Source: Clostridia bacterium (lineage in GTDB: Bacteria; Bacillota; Clostridia; Oscillospirales; QAMX01). From it: a stretch of DNA of 38,561 nt. Shown one piece after another: positions 1-8,107 of this stretch. Made by a program: the position numbers and the translations under genes. Below the pieces are notes generated by a model that was given only the letters and a program-made list of their open reading frames with translations, searched no databases and had not been told where the DNA came from. The DNA lies in NCBI GenBank assembly GCA_017532825.1, contig JAFXIT010000058.1, positions 1 through 38,561 on the forward strand, given 5' to 3'. The first letter of the stretch is position 1. Each line of letters opens with the position of its first letter.

Positions 1-192
1 GTCGATCTTCCTCAGATGCGGATACAGCTTCTCCGACAGAATCATGCTGTTTCACAGTACCGGCCTGTGCTTTTGTAGATATATCTTGCGCATTCTGCCG
101 TATTTGCCTAAAGGCTTATTTTCTGCTTCGGATAAGGTCAGGTCCGGGATTTCATTATCGCCGCAGCGGGTGTAAGTAAGATTGTTATTCAT
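1..192 (-). pseudogene. tnpV: TnpV-like transposon protein, broken by an in-frame stop and cut by the window edge
   Basis: The start is ATG at 190-192, with GGAGGT six bases upstream. The first 46 residues (beginning MNNNLTYTRCGD, then IPDLTLSE, PLGKYGRMRK and KHRPVL) match the N-terminus of TnpV, a small accessory protein of clostridial mobile elements. A TGA at 52-54 stops the frame where family members, as I recall them, carry Tyr. The same frame then continues with family-like sequence (NSMILSEKLYPHL) to the window edge, so this is a nonsense-interrupted gene and not a different short protein. TnpV's molecular role is not well defined. It marks a mobile-element remnant extending leftward out of the window. 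Confidence 0.7.
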
Positions 193-227
193 GATAGTAC
201 CTCCGTGTAATCAGTTGGTGAGATAGA

Positions 228-267
228 AAAGCACGATGCGAAGTCTTTCGACTCGGCATCGTGCTTT
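228..267 (-). terminator. Strong hairpin with a short T tail on the minus strand
   Basis: AAAGCACGATGC and its complement form an 18-base-pair stem with two mismatches around a TTTC loop. Read on the minus strand it is followed by TTTT, which fits a Rho-independent terminator. It lies upstream of the TnpV start and downstream of the 115-residue gene, so it would separate the two. Confidence 0.55.
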
Positions 268-381
268 CATGTTGTTTGCTTCCAACCCTGTCAGACAGAT
301 GCCGTAAAATTTTACTTTTTCGGATTACTGTCTTACTGGCACAGAGGTTTGCCCAAGTTCTTTTTTTGTTTTACTTTTTTG

Positions 382-729
382 TCAGATCGGAAAGGTCTTT
401 CTGTACCATTCCCAGAGGTTTTCCGTGGTCTCCAGTGCCTTGGCGATCTCTTCACCGTTTCCGACCTGCCTTGTAAGGCGGTCTCTGAATTCCTCCATCG
501 TGACCTCACGAAGCTCCCATATCTCGCCGTGGTGATCTTTAAAGGTGAACGAGTGGTCGTAGACCTCATCCATGTTCCCCTCTATCATGTGTCCGCGGTT
601 GGTGTCATAAAAGCACAGCCGCTCGGGGTTCTTCCATATCTGCACGTGAAGAGCAAGCTGCGTTCCGTTGCCTTCCGGACGGTGCGGCGATCTAAATATG
701 ACGTACAGAGCTTTTAGGTTAGGCTGCAT
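382..729 (-). CDS. Unknown 115-residue protein
   Basis: I do not recognise this protein. I place the start at ATG 727-729, behind GGAGGG seven bases upstream; the longer reading needs a TTG start that lies upstream of that ribosome site. It has no signal peptide or membrane segment, is mostly soluble and charged, and is rich in Trp and aromatic residues (VQIWKNPERLCFYDTNRGH, GEIWELREVTMEEF, ENLWEWYRKTFPI). It lies between a TnpV remnant and chromosomal housekeeping genes, so it may be mobile-element cargo, but nothing in its sequence proves that. Confidence 0.6.
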   Translation of the reverse strand: MQPNLKALYVIFRSPHRPEGNGTQLALHVQIWKNPERLCFYDTNRGHMIEGNMDEVYDHSFTFKDHHGEIWELREVTMEEFRDRLTRQVGNGEEIAKALETTENLWEWYRKTFPI

Positions 730-776
730 TCGGTATCCCTCCAAAATCTCAAATCAGCAGTTATCTTCCGATAAAG

Positions 777-807
777 AAGGTATCCGCAGAAAAGCTGCGG
801 ATACCTT
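777..807 (-). terminator. Terminator after the GNAT-like gene
   Basis: A perfect 13-base-pair stem (AAGGTATCCGCAG with its complement) surrounds a five-base loop. On the minus strand it is followed by a T-rich CTTTA. It starts 14 bases past the stop of the GNAT-like gene and should end the pfkA transcript. Confidence 0.75.
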
Positions 808-821
808 GTAGCTTTATTTAA

Positions 822-1946
822 TTACAGCACCTTTTTGTAGCAGCGGCGGCGCTTATGCTGCTCGTAGTGGCCCTCAAAGAGCTTCCAGTTGTTATGTATC
901 TGCTCGTTTGTCTCAAGGCAGGGACCTGTCTCGGCCGACTTGACTCCGTTTTCCATACCTCTGCGGATGACCTCGGCGCAAACTATGGCGTTAACACCCT
1001 TGCCAAGCATATCCTTTCTGACGGCGATGAGGGCAAGCTCGAGCTTGTCGGTCTTTTTCATGGCACGGAGCAGTCTGATAAATCCAAACGGGAAGAGCTT
1101 ACCGTCCGACTTCTTAAAGGCTTTGGCAAGAGAGGGGAACGCAAGGGCGAAGCCTGCGATCTTTCCTTCCTTGTCAAGGCAGACTGAAACATAGTCGAAG
1201 TTGAGCATCTTGAAGTACTGCTTTACGTAGTAGGCCTGAAGCTCCTTTGTCAGCGGAGTGTAGCCGTAAAGGTGGTTGTAGGCGGAGCCAAGCAGGTCAA
1301 ATATCTCGTCAAGCCTCGGCTCAATGTCCTTAAAGCAGGTGCACTTCATAATGGTAAGCCCATAGAGCTTCTGCACCTTTTCCGAGAGACGGCAGACACG
1401 GTTGAGGGTAGCGTCGTTGGCGTGGAGAAGGAACTCGATCCAGTCGATCTCCTTTTCATAGCCGTTTTCGGCCATGAAATCGTTGTAGTAGGGGTGGTTA
1501 TAGAGTGTAACGGAGGTATCGGGCAGCTCATATCCGTCAACGAGCATTCCCTGCTTGTCAAGGTCGGTAAATCCGATGGGACCGTGGACGATCTCCATAC
1601 CCTCTTCCCTTGCGACCTCCTCTACCTTTTCAAGGAGAAGCTTTGCCGCTTCGGGGTCATTTTCAACGTCGAAGCGTGAAAAGCGCATACGCTTCTCGCC
1701 GACCTTCTCGTTGTACATGGAATTGAGTATGGTGGCTATTCTTCCGACGGTACGTCCGTCACGGATGGCAAGGAACTGCCTGGACTTGCAGTATGCAAAA
1801 GCAGGATTTTCACCGGGGGTAAAGTAGTCAAGCTCTTCACCGTAAAGATCGGGAACTGCCTGCGGCACCTTCTTATAAAGTCGGGTCGGGAAGCTTACAA
1901 ATTCCTTTAACTCTTTCCTGGTCTTAACCTCTTTTATCTCTACCAT
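822..1946 (-). CDS. GNAT-fold N-acetyltransferase-like protein, 374 residues
   Basis: A soluble protein of the kind annotated as GNAT-like in Clostridia and Bacteroidetes; its substrate is unknown. The N-terminal half has a GNAT-like stretch (FLAIRDGRTVGRIATILN, about residues 58-75) and the C-terminal half a second one (LALIAVRKDMLGKGVNAIVCAEVI), suggesting a two-domain GNAT architecture. ATG 1944-1946 has GAGGGG about eight bases upstream. It lies 23 bases after pfkA and has no visible promoter of its own, so it is probably cotranscribed with it. I see no membrane segment. Family call is moderate, function open. Confidence 0.7.
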   Translation of the reverse strand: MVEIKEVKTRKELKEFVSFPTRLYKKVPQAVPDLYGEELDYFTPGENPAFAYCKSRQFLAIRDGRTVGRIATILNSMYNEKVGEKRMRFSRFDVENDPEAAKLLLEKVEEVAREEGMEIVHGPIGFTDLDKQGMLVDGYELPDTSVTLYNHPYYNDFMAENGYEKEIDWIEFLLHANDATLNRVCRLSEKVQKLYGLTIMKCTCFKDIEPRLDEIFDLLGSAYNHLYGYTPLTKELQAYYVKQYFKMLNFDYVSVCLDKEGKIAGFALAFPSLAKAFKKSDGKLFPFGFIRLLRAMKKTDKLELALIAVRKDMLGKGVNAIVCAEVIRRGMENGVKSAETGPCLETNEQIHNNWKLFEGHYEQHKRRRCYKKVL

Positions 1947-1969
1947 ATTGTATTCCCCTCGTTATAAAT

Positions 1970-2947
1970 TTATATAGCGATGTCCTTTGCGACCTCGTAC
2001 ATATATCCGTCAAGATCCTTTTTCATCTGTAGCGCTTCGTCAATGGGTGTGGCGACTATTTCCGAGTTTCTGTAGCAGACGACCATACTCGAAGCACCGT
2101 CGATAAGCTTCTTTACGGCAAAATGACCCATTCTCGATGCCATCACACGGTCCCTTGCAGTGGGACTTCCGCCTCTTTGGATGTGTCCGATTATGGTGAC
2201 ACGGGTCTCCATACCGGTCTGAGTCTTAATCATTTCGGCAAGCTCGTTGGTCCTTCCGACACCCTCCGCAACGATTATCAGCGAGTGGCGCTTTCCGTTG
2301 TAGTGACCCTCACGGATGACCTCAATAACGTCGCTTTCGAAGTTTACGGGCTTTTCGGGAATGAGTGTCGCCGACGCACCCGACGCAAGTCCCACGTAAA
2401 GTGCAAGGTGACCTGCGTTGCGTCCCATGACCTCTACGATAGAGGCTCTCTCGTGGGACTGCATGGTGTCAGCAAGCTTGTCAATGGCGTCAATAGCGGT
2501 GTTCGCCGCTGTATCAAAGCCTATGGAATAGTCGGTACAGGCTATGTCGTTATCGATTGTGGCAGGGATGCCTATGGTACGTATTCCCTGCGCGGCAAGA
2601 TCTCTTGCTCCGCGGAAGGTACCGTCGCCGCCGATGCAGATAAGTCCCTCTATACCAAGATAGCGGCAGTTCTGTGCGGCACGCTTTACACCCTCTTCGG
2701 TCTTAAACTCATCACAGCGTGCGGTATAGAGCATCGTACCGCCGTGGGACGTGATGCCGTTGACCGAACGGGCGTTGAGCTCGGCGACCTCGTTGTTAAG
2801 CAGACCGTTATATCCTCTGTAGACCCCTATTGGCGTTATATCGTTGCCGATGCAGGTCCTTACGACCGAGCGTATGGCGGCGTTCATACCGGGCGCATCT
2901 CCGCCCGAGGTAAGAAGGCCTATTCGACGAATCCTTTTATTTTCCAT
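1970..2947 (-). CDS. pfkA: ATP-dependent 6-phosphofructokinase
   Basis: Phosphorylates fructose 6-phosphate to fructose 1,6-bisphosphate, the committed step of glycolysis in the cytoplasm. At 325 residues it is close to the usual PfkA length (about 320). The N-terminal LTSGGDAPGMNAA loop, IGGDGTFRGA and PATIDNDIACTDYSIGFDTA (with the catalytic Asp) are intact, as is the later GHIQRGGSPTARDR stretch. Gly in GGDGT points to ATP and not pyrophosphate as phosphate donor. It has its own consensus-like promoter at 3000-3028 and AGGTGA seven bases before ATG. The GNAT-like gene follows 23 bases downstream. Confidence 0.97.
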   Translation of the reverse strand: MENKRIRRIGLLTSGGDAPGMNAAIRSVVRTCIGNDITPIGVYRGYNGLLNNEVAELNARSVNGITSHGGTMLYTARCDEFKTEEGVKRAAQNCRYLGIEGLICIGGDGTFRGARDLAAQGIRTIGIPATIDNDIACTDYSIGFDTAANTAIDAIDKLADTMQSHERASIVEVMGRNAGHLALYVGLASGASATLIPEKPVNFESDVIEVIREGHYNGKRHSLIIVAEGVGRTNELAEMIKTQTGMETRVTIIGHIQRGGSPTARDRVMASRMGHFAVKKLIDGASSMVVCYRNSEIVATPIDEALQMKKDLDGYMYEVAKDIAI

Positions 2948-2999
2948 AATAATATCACCTATGTCGTTTTATCTCTGTCCTTCAGAGACCTTCCCGTAT

Positions 3000-3028
3000 A
3001 TTATATACCCTTTTTGATGTCATTGCAA
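3000..3028 (-). promoter_or_regulatory. Sigma-A promoter of pfkA
   Basis: On the minus strand TTGCAA (3023-3028) and TATAAT (3000-3005) are separated by 17 bases. The leader of about 45 bases contains a small hairpin (TCTCTG/CAGAGA, around 2971-2986). The promoter sits in the gap after ispDF, making pfkA independent of the ftsEX-ispDF operon. Confidence 0.75.
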
Positions 3029-3035
3029 CACTTTT

Positions 3036-4130
3036 CTATATGACGGTGCATACGGCGTGTGCGGAGATGCCCTCTCCTCTCCCCGTATATCCAAGCCGTT
3101 CCTCGGTAGTGGCCTTGACGTTTACACGGCTGCAGCCGACCGTTTGGGAGATGTTCTTCTCCATCTGCAATATATAGGGCGCAAGCTTTGGCGATTGAGC
3201 GACGACCGTCGCATCGATATTGAGCACACGTACGCCTGCCGCCTCTACCGCTCTTTTAAGCAGTATAAGGCTCGATATTCCCCTATACTGCTCGTCGCTG
3301 TCGGGAAACATTCTGCCTATATCACCCTTGCAGGCCGCGCCGAGGATAGCGTCGGTAATGGCGTGGAGAAGTACGTCGGCATCGCTGTGGCCCTCAAGCC
3401 CCTTTTCGTATGCGATCTCCACTCCGCCAAGCACCAGCCTGCGTCCCTCCGTCAGTCGGTGAACGTCAAAGCCGTGTCCCACTCTGGGGAGCCTTAAACG
3501 CTCAAGATCGGATGGTACGGTTATCTTTATATTTTCTTCGCTTCCGAGAACGCTGCGGCAGGAAACGCCGATAAGCTCGGCCGCCGCCACCTCATCGGTC
3601 AGCTCTATTCCCTTTTCAATGGCATACATATATGCTTTTTTGAGGATATCCTTCTTAAAGACCTGCGGTGTCTTTGCCGCAACCAACCTCTCACGGGTCG
3701 GTGTTCCGACAGAAAATCCGTTTTCGACCTCGTGCAGGGTCTCCTTTTGAGGGGTACAGAGGAAAGCAGCACCGTACTCCTTCGCCGCCTCGCACACCTT
3801 AAGCAGGTCCTCGCCCGATACAAAGGGTCTTGCCCCATCGTGTACGGCTATGTATTCGACCTCATTCGGCAGGGCGTTTATACCCTCCCAGACCGAAAGC
3901 ATCCTTGTCGCCCCACCCTGCACTACCTTTACAAGGTCAAGTCCGTGCAAATCAAGCGTGGCACGGGTCTTTTCAACGTCAGACGCAGTCACAACGATAC
4001 TGTCGGCAACCCCGACAAAGGCAGAAACGCTTCTGCAAAGCACCGGCATACCGTCGATCTCTACCGAGAGCTTATCCGTCCCCGACATACGCACAGAGCG
4101 TCCTGCGGCGGCTATCACTGCACCGAGCAT
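3036..4130 (-). CDS. ispDF: Bifunctional IspD-IspF of the MEP isoprenoid pathway
   Basis: A fusion of 2-C-methyl-D-erythritol 4-phosphate cytidylyltransferase (about residues 1-215) and 2-C-methyl-D-erythritol 2,4-cyclodiphosphate synthase (about 216-364), non-consecutive steps of isopentenyl diphosphate synthesis. IspD carries the nucleotide-binding AVIAAAGRSVRM start and VHDGARPFV. IspF carries GHGFDVHRL and the metal-binding HSDADVLLHAITDAILGAA, and ends in the usual HAVCTVI. The start overlaps the end of the CarD-like gene by 16 bases, with AAGGAAGAGG ahead of the ATG, so translation is probably coupled. Dxs of the same pathway lies at 26722-28569. Confidence 0.96.
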   Translation of the reverse strand: MLGAVIAAAGRSVRMSGTDKLSVEIDGMPVLCRSVSAFVGVADSIVVTASDVEKTRATLDLHGLDLVKVVQGGATRMLSVWEGINALPNEVEYIAVHDGARPFVSGEDLLKVCEAAKEYGAAFLCTPQKETLHEVENGFSVGTPTRERLVAAKTPQVFKKDILKKAYMYAIEKGIELTDEVAAAELIGVSCRSVLGSEENIKITVPSDLERLRLPRVGHGFDVHRLTEGRRLVLGGVEIAYEKGLEGHSDADVLLHAITDAILGAACKGDIGRMFPDSDEQYRGISSLILLKRAVEAAGVRVLNIDATVVAQSPKLAPYILQMEKNISQTVGCSRVNVKATTEERLGYTGRGEGISAHAVCTVI

Positions 4131-4624
4131 ACCTCTTCCTTTCTCTCAACGGCCACCGCCCGACCCAGTATCTTCTCTGCCTCGGACGGGGCAATATCCT
4201 TTACCATGGCAAGTTCCGAAACGATCATCTGCCTTGCGGCGTGGAGTATCTTTCGCTCACCTGTGGAAAGACCCTTTTTCCAGTCTCTGTGTACCAGCTC
4301 CTTGATGACCCCACCGATGATCCTAAGGTCACCCGACTTGAGCTTTTCAAGGTTTTCACGGTACCGTCTGCTCCAGTTCATATCGGCATCCACCGTCATC
4401 GCCGTTATATCGGCGATAAGGATGTCAGCCTCTTGGCAGCTGATAAGCGGACGAAGTCCGGCTTGTTCAGCAGTACGGGTAGGTATCTTAAGGGTCATAG
4501 CCCCAACCGTCATCCGAAAAATATAGTAATTTTGGACGACTCCCCCCACCTTTTCCTGCTCTATACTCTCGATGACACCCGCTCCGTGCTTGGGATGCAC
4601 CGCTTTATCTCCCACAGAAAACAT
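4115..4624 (-). CDS. CarD/CdnL-type RNA-polymerase-interacting regulator
   Basis: 169 residues, the usual size for CarD family proteins. The N-terminal CarD/TRCF RNA-polymerase-interaction domain is seen in VGDKAVHPKHGAGVIESIEQ and the following beta strands; the rest is helical (NWSRRYRENLEKLKSGD, LSTGERKILHAARQMIVSELA). Family members bind the polymerase beta subunit and stabilise open promoter complexes, often at rRNA and stress genes. The gene starts 21 bases after the S41 protease gene, has no clear Shine-Dalgarno site, and overlaps ispDF, so it is embedded in the ftsEX operon. Whether it regulates this operon cannot be read from sequence. Confidence 0.9.
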   Translation of the reverse strand: MFSVGDKAVHPKHGAGVIESIEQEKVGGVVQNYYIFRMTVGAMTLKIPTRTAEQAGLRPLISCQEADILIADITAMTVDADMNWSRRYRENLEKLKSGDLRIIGGVIKELVHRDWKKGLSTGERKILHAARQMIVSELAMVKDIAPSEAEKILGRAVAVERKEEVCSVQ

Positions 4625-4645
4625 ATTAAAGTACCGTCTTTCTCT

Positions 4646-5845
4646 CTATTGGCCTATCATCTTTTTTACCACATCTATCGCCGCGGCAAGCTGAGTATCC
4701 CGAGTCTTATCCACCTTGCCTATCAAGGCGGCAAGCTCTTGGTCCATTTCTATCTCTATATCGGGCAGGATTCCGCCCTTTTCGCTGATGCGAACGCCCG
4801 CAGGTGTAAAGTACTTCAGCACCGAGAAGGTAACTGCAGAGCCGTCCGAAAGCACGAAGGTGCTCTGCGCCTCGCCCTTGCCGGTGGTCCTTTCGCCGAC
4901 GACCGTGGCAATGCCCTTTTCCTGAAGCACCGCTCCGAAGTATTCGGCGGCACTGTAGGAATATGCGTTTACAAGGACGGCAAAGTTGCCCTTGTAGTAT
5001 TTGTTGTCAACGGTCTTGATGACCCTGCGGTTTCCTTGATTATCCTCTTCGATAAACAGATCTCCCTCGGGGCAGATCTCGTCAAGCATGGTAAGAAGGG
5101 TGCTGAGCCTGCCGCCTGGGTTATTGCGGAGGTCGAATATCACGCCCTCCACCCCCGCTCCGTAGAGGCTTGAAAGCTTGCCCACAAAGTCGGCTGCGGC
5201 GACCTCGGTAAAGTCAGTTATGCGAAGGTAGCCTATATTTCCGTCTATTATCTCGGCGTAAACGCTCGTCTTTACGACGTTTCGGCGCTCAACGGTAAGC
5301 TTTATCTCAACTCCGTTGCGAAGCACCGACAGCTCCACAGTGGTGCCTTCCTCGCCCCTGACCTTCGATACGGTCATATCCTGCCCAAGCTCGGCGACAT
5401 ATTCGCCGTTTACCTTGTAAAGCAGGTCCATCGGTCTTATTCCGACCTCTGCCGCGGGCGAGTTTTCGTAGACCTCAAGCACGCGGAGCATACCGGTCTC
5501 GGTATCGAGGGAGACGGCCACGCCTATCCCCGTATACCTTCCCGAGGAGTTCTCGGTAAGGGTCTGCAGGTCCTCGGCAGGCGTATAGTAGGCCCACTTG
5601 TCGTTTATGCCCGCCATAGCACCGGCAGAGAGCATATCCATAAGCTCTTGGTCTGTGTAGCTTCCGACGTAATAGGCATCAAGCAGAGCACGTATCTCGT
5701 CAAGCTTGGGATATGCGCCCGGCTCAACGGGCCGGGTATCATCCTTTAATAGGTAAACGGCAACCAGAGCGCCGAGCATTGCCGCAATCAGGCACATACA
5801 AACGGTCTGGACCCATGACGGTCTGCCGTATTTTCTCGATATCAT
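4646..5845 (-). CDS. S41 family C-terminal processing peptidase (CtpA/CtpB type)
   Basis: 399 residues. An N-terminal membrane anchor (about residues 15-33) is followed by a linker, a PDZ domain (GRYTGIGVAVSLD to GEYVAELG) and the S41 peptidase domain. The nucleophile Ser lies in AYSYSAAEYFGA and the general-base Lys in ERTTGKGEAQS, so the Ser/Lys dyad is intact. The protein should act outside the membrane, trimming or regulating secreted proteins. Its position directly after the M23 hydrolase gene (12-base gap) suggests that hydrolase or its partners as substrates, an inference from the known pairing of Ctp proteases with cell-wall hydrolases. It ends in TAG. Confidence 0.92.
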   Translation of the reverse strand: MISRKYGRPSWVQTVCMCLIAAMLGALVAVYLLKDDTRPVEPGAYPKLDEIRALLDAYYVGSYTDQELMDMLSAGAMAGINDKWAYYTPAEDLQTLTENSSGRYTGIGVAVSLDTETGMLRVLEVYENSPAAEVGIRPMDLLYKVNGEYVAELGQDMTVSKVRGEEGTTVELSVLRNGVEIKLTVERRNVVKTSVYAEIIDGNIGYLRITDFTEVAAADFVGKLSSLYGAGVEGVIFDLRNNPGGRLSTLLTMLDEICPEGDLFIEEDNQGNRRVIKTVDNKYYKGNFAVLVNAYSYSAAEYFGAVLQEKGIATVVGERTTGKGEAQSTFVLSDGSAVTFSVLKYFTPAGVRISEKGGILPDIEIEMDQELAALIGKVDKTRDTQLAAAIDVVKKMIGQ

Positions 5846-5857
5846 AAAACTACTTCC

Positions 5858-7207
5858 TTATCTGCGTGTCATATGGTCAAGCGGATTGACCGATGCGCCG
5901 TCTTTATACAAGCCGAAATGCAGGTGCGGACCGGTAGAAAGGCCCGTAGAGCCACAGTATCCCACTACCTGCCCCTTTTTGACGACAGTGCCCACCGCAA
6001 GGGAGGACTTTCTGCAGAAGTGGGCGTAAAGCGACACCCAACCGTCGCCGTGATCTATCTTTATCATATATCCGTAGGCAGAGTTGTAGGTATTGGAGAT
6101 GACCTTTCCTGCGGCGGTGGCGTATATCGGCTCACCCAGGTAAACGCCTACGTCTATGCCGGCATGGAAGGACACCTTTCCGGTAATGGGATGGGTACGG
6201 TATCCGTAATCGTCGGTTATCCACTTAAATCCCGGCACCGGCCAGGTGAACTTTTCGGCGGCAATAGCCTCTTCTTCGGCCTTCTTCTTGGCCTCTTCCT
6301 CGGCCTTCTTTTTAGCCGCCTCTTCCTCGGCCTTCTTTTTAGCCTCTTCTTCAGCTTTCTTTTTGGCTTCCTCTTCGGCTTTCCTTTTAGCCTCTTCCTC
6401 GGCCTTCTTTTTAGCTTCCTCTTCGGCCTTCTTCTTTTCCTCCTGCTCCTTGTTATATGCCGCTATGCTTGCGGCTATCTCCGCATCGGCAGCCTCCTCA
6501 AGGGCAAGGAATTTTTCAACGTCGGCAAGGTTTTCCGACTTTTTTTCTTCGAACTCCATCATGACCGCATCGGCACGGTCACGGTTGCTTATGATGTCGG
6601 CCTTGGCGGCCTCAAGGCTTACAAGCTCGGCATCCGCCGCCGCCTTTGCCGCTTCAAGCTCGGCAAGCAGGACCTTTTGAGTACCCGCAAGCTCGTTTAA
6701 TTCATTGACGGTCTTTCTGTCCTTTGCAACTATCAGCTCGATGGCGTCCGCCCTGTCAAGAAGCTCGCCAAGCGAGCCGCTCTGAAGCAGCAGGGCTATG
6801 TAGGACGTCTGTCCGTCCTCATACATTACTCGAAGCCTCTGCTTGAACACCTCGTAGAGCTCGTCTCTGCGAAGCTCGGTATCTGCAAGCTCGGCCGACT
6901 TCTTTTCTATCTCGTCACGGTATGCAGCTATAAGAGCCTCGGTAGCCTCTATTTCGTCGTTTATGGCAACCAGCTCGGCGTCAAGAGCAAGCTTTTTATC
7001 TATAAGCCCGCCAAGCTCCGACTCAAGCCTGTCAAGCTCGGCCTGCGCCTGCTCACGCTTTTTGCCAAGCTCGGCCTTTTGCGCCTTGAGACTCTCTATT
7101 TCATCTACGGTAACACCCTGTGATACGATGCCCACAAAAAAAGGCAGGACTAACCCAAGAATGAGCAGCCACAGCATCGCCATCTTTAGTCTCCGCATTT
7201 TCTTCAT
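5858..7207 (-). CDS. Coiled-coil M23 (LytM) peptidoglycan endopeptidase, EnvC/PcsB-like
   Basis: 449 residues: membrane anchor or signal (about 9-31), a long coiled coil (about 33-255), a Lys/Ala/Glu octapeptide repeat region, then a C-terminal LytM domain. Zinc and catalytic positions appear intact (HAGIDVG, LYAHF, GPHLHFG), so unlike E. coli EnvC it should itself be an active endopeptidase. The gene follows ftsX by 10 bases. In several bacteria FtsEX activates a coiled-coil hydrolase or activator across the membrane, and this protein is the obvious partner here. GAGG eight bases before the ATG sets the start. Confidence 0.92.
   Translation of the reverse strand: MKKMRRLKMAMLWLLILGLVLPFFVGIVSQGVTVDEIESLKAQKAELGKKREQAQAELDRLESELGGLIDKKLALDAELVAINDEIEATEALIAAYRDEIEKKSAELADTELRRDELYEVFKQRLRVMYEDGQTSYIALLLQSGSLGELLDRADAIELIVAKDRKTVNELNELAGTQKVLLAELEAAKAAADAELVSLEAAKADIISNRDRADAVMMEFEEKKSENLADVEKFLALEEAADAEIAASIAAYNKEQEEKKKAEEEAKKKAEEEAKRKAEEEAKKKAEEEAKKKAEEEAAKKKAEEEAKKKAEEEAIAAEKFTWPVPGFKWITDDYGYRTHPITGKVSFHAGIDVGVYLGEPIYATAAGKVISNTYNSAYGYMIKIDHGDGWVSLYAHFCRKSSLAVGTVVKKGQVVGYCGSTGLSTGPHLHFGLYKDGASVNPLDHMTRR
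6267..6437 (-). repeat. Seven tandem 24-base units coding K(K/R)KAEEEA octapeptides
   Basis: 171 bases equal seven 24-base units plus one extra Ala codon within the M23 gene. The units differ by silent or single-residue changes (KRK once, an added A once). They encode a charged single alpha helix or coiled-coil spacer between the regulatory coiled coil and the LytM domain. Copy number could vary between strains. Confidence 0.9.
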
Positions 7208-7217
7208 CTTTTAAACC

Positions 7218-8099
7218 TCACACTCTGAGATACCTTTTGATGGAAAGCAGACTTCCGAGCCCACCCACAAAGCATCCTACGGCGACGAAGCCGAGGGCAA
7301 GGTAGGGTGAAAACTCGGAAAATGCCACAGCGTCAAAAAGGGAAAGACCCTCTATCCGAGGCAGTAAAAACCGACTGTATATCAGCCATTCAAGCAAAAA
7401 CGCCGCACCTGCGCCGATAAGACCGATAAACAGTCCCTCAACGACAAAGGGTGCGCTTATAAATCCGTCGGTAGCGCCGACGGTCTTCATTATTCCTATC
7501 TCGTTTCGCCTTGTGTATGCCGACACTCTCACCGACGAGCCAACGATAAGCACCGATGCAAGACAGAGTGCCGCCGTCAATGCCCCGCCCGATGCGGCAA
7601 GGGTATTGCGGATACGGGAGAGCTTTTGAGAAACGTCCTTATTAAAATTAACCTTGGCTACGCCCTCAAGAGCCTTTACCGACTCTGCAGTGTCCGATGC
7701 GACGTCCTGGTCAGCCAGGGTAAGAACGAACTTATCCCTCAGCGGATTGTCCTTTTCAAACCCGTCAAGAAGGTCGCCAAACTGCTCACGCATACTTTCA
7801 AGACCCTCCTGCTTTGAAACAAAGATGGCCTTTTCCACGTTCTCCATTGCGGCAAGCGTTCTGCCAAGTTCCTCCACAGCCTCGGCGGTGAGGTCCTCGT
7901 CGGCAAAGACGCTTATCTCGTTTGCCGCACCTGCGGAGTCTATCAATGAATCTATATTCAGCACCAGCGAAATAAATCCGCCGGTTATCACAAGGCAGGC
8001 AATAAGCATTCCCACGGCGGCAAGGTTTACCACCCCGTTACGGAATACTCCTCCTATTCCCTGACCCAAAACGTATCCGAGCTTGCCGGAGTTTTTCAT
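7218..8099 (-). CDS. ftsX: Cell division ABC transporter permease FtsX
   Basis: 293 residues with FtsX topology: a first membrane segment (about 25-48), a large extracellular domain (about 50-165), then three membrane segments (SGGALTAALCLASVLIVG, FVVEGLFIGLIGAGAAFLL, YLALGFVAVGCFVGGLG). RNEIGIMKTVGAT, typical of the FtsX/MacB-type permease, lies between segments two and three. With FtsE it transmits ATP-driven changes to peptidoglycan hydrolases. I chose ATG 8097-8099 because AGAGGT precedes it by four bases; a GTG two codons earlier overlaps that ribosome site. Confidence 0.94.
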   Translation of the reverse strand: MKNSGKLGYVLGQGIGGVFRNGVVNLAAVGMLIACLVITGGFISLVLNIDSLIDSAGAANEISVFADEDLTAEAVEELGRTLAAMENVEKAIFVSKQEGLESMREQFGDLLDGFEKDNPLRDKFVLTLADQDVASDTAESVKALEGVAKVNFNKDVSQKLSRIRNTLAASGGALTAALCLASVLIVGSSVRVSAYTRRNEIGIMKTVGATDGFISAPFVVEGLFIGLIGAGAAFLLEWLIYSRFLLPRIEGLSLFDAVAFSEFSPYLALGFVAVGCFVGGLGSLLSIKRYLRV

Positions 8100-8107
8100 A
8101 GACACCT

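Noticed and set aside
6267..6437. CRISPR-like array
   Set aside because: The 24-base repeats are contiguous with no spacers and are in frame within a coding gene.
6246..6680. Ser/Ala/Phe-repeat frame on the plus strand
   Set aside because: It is the antisense reading of the K/A/E repeat in the M23 gene.
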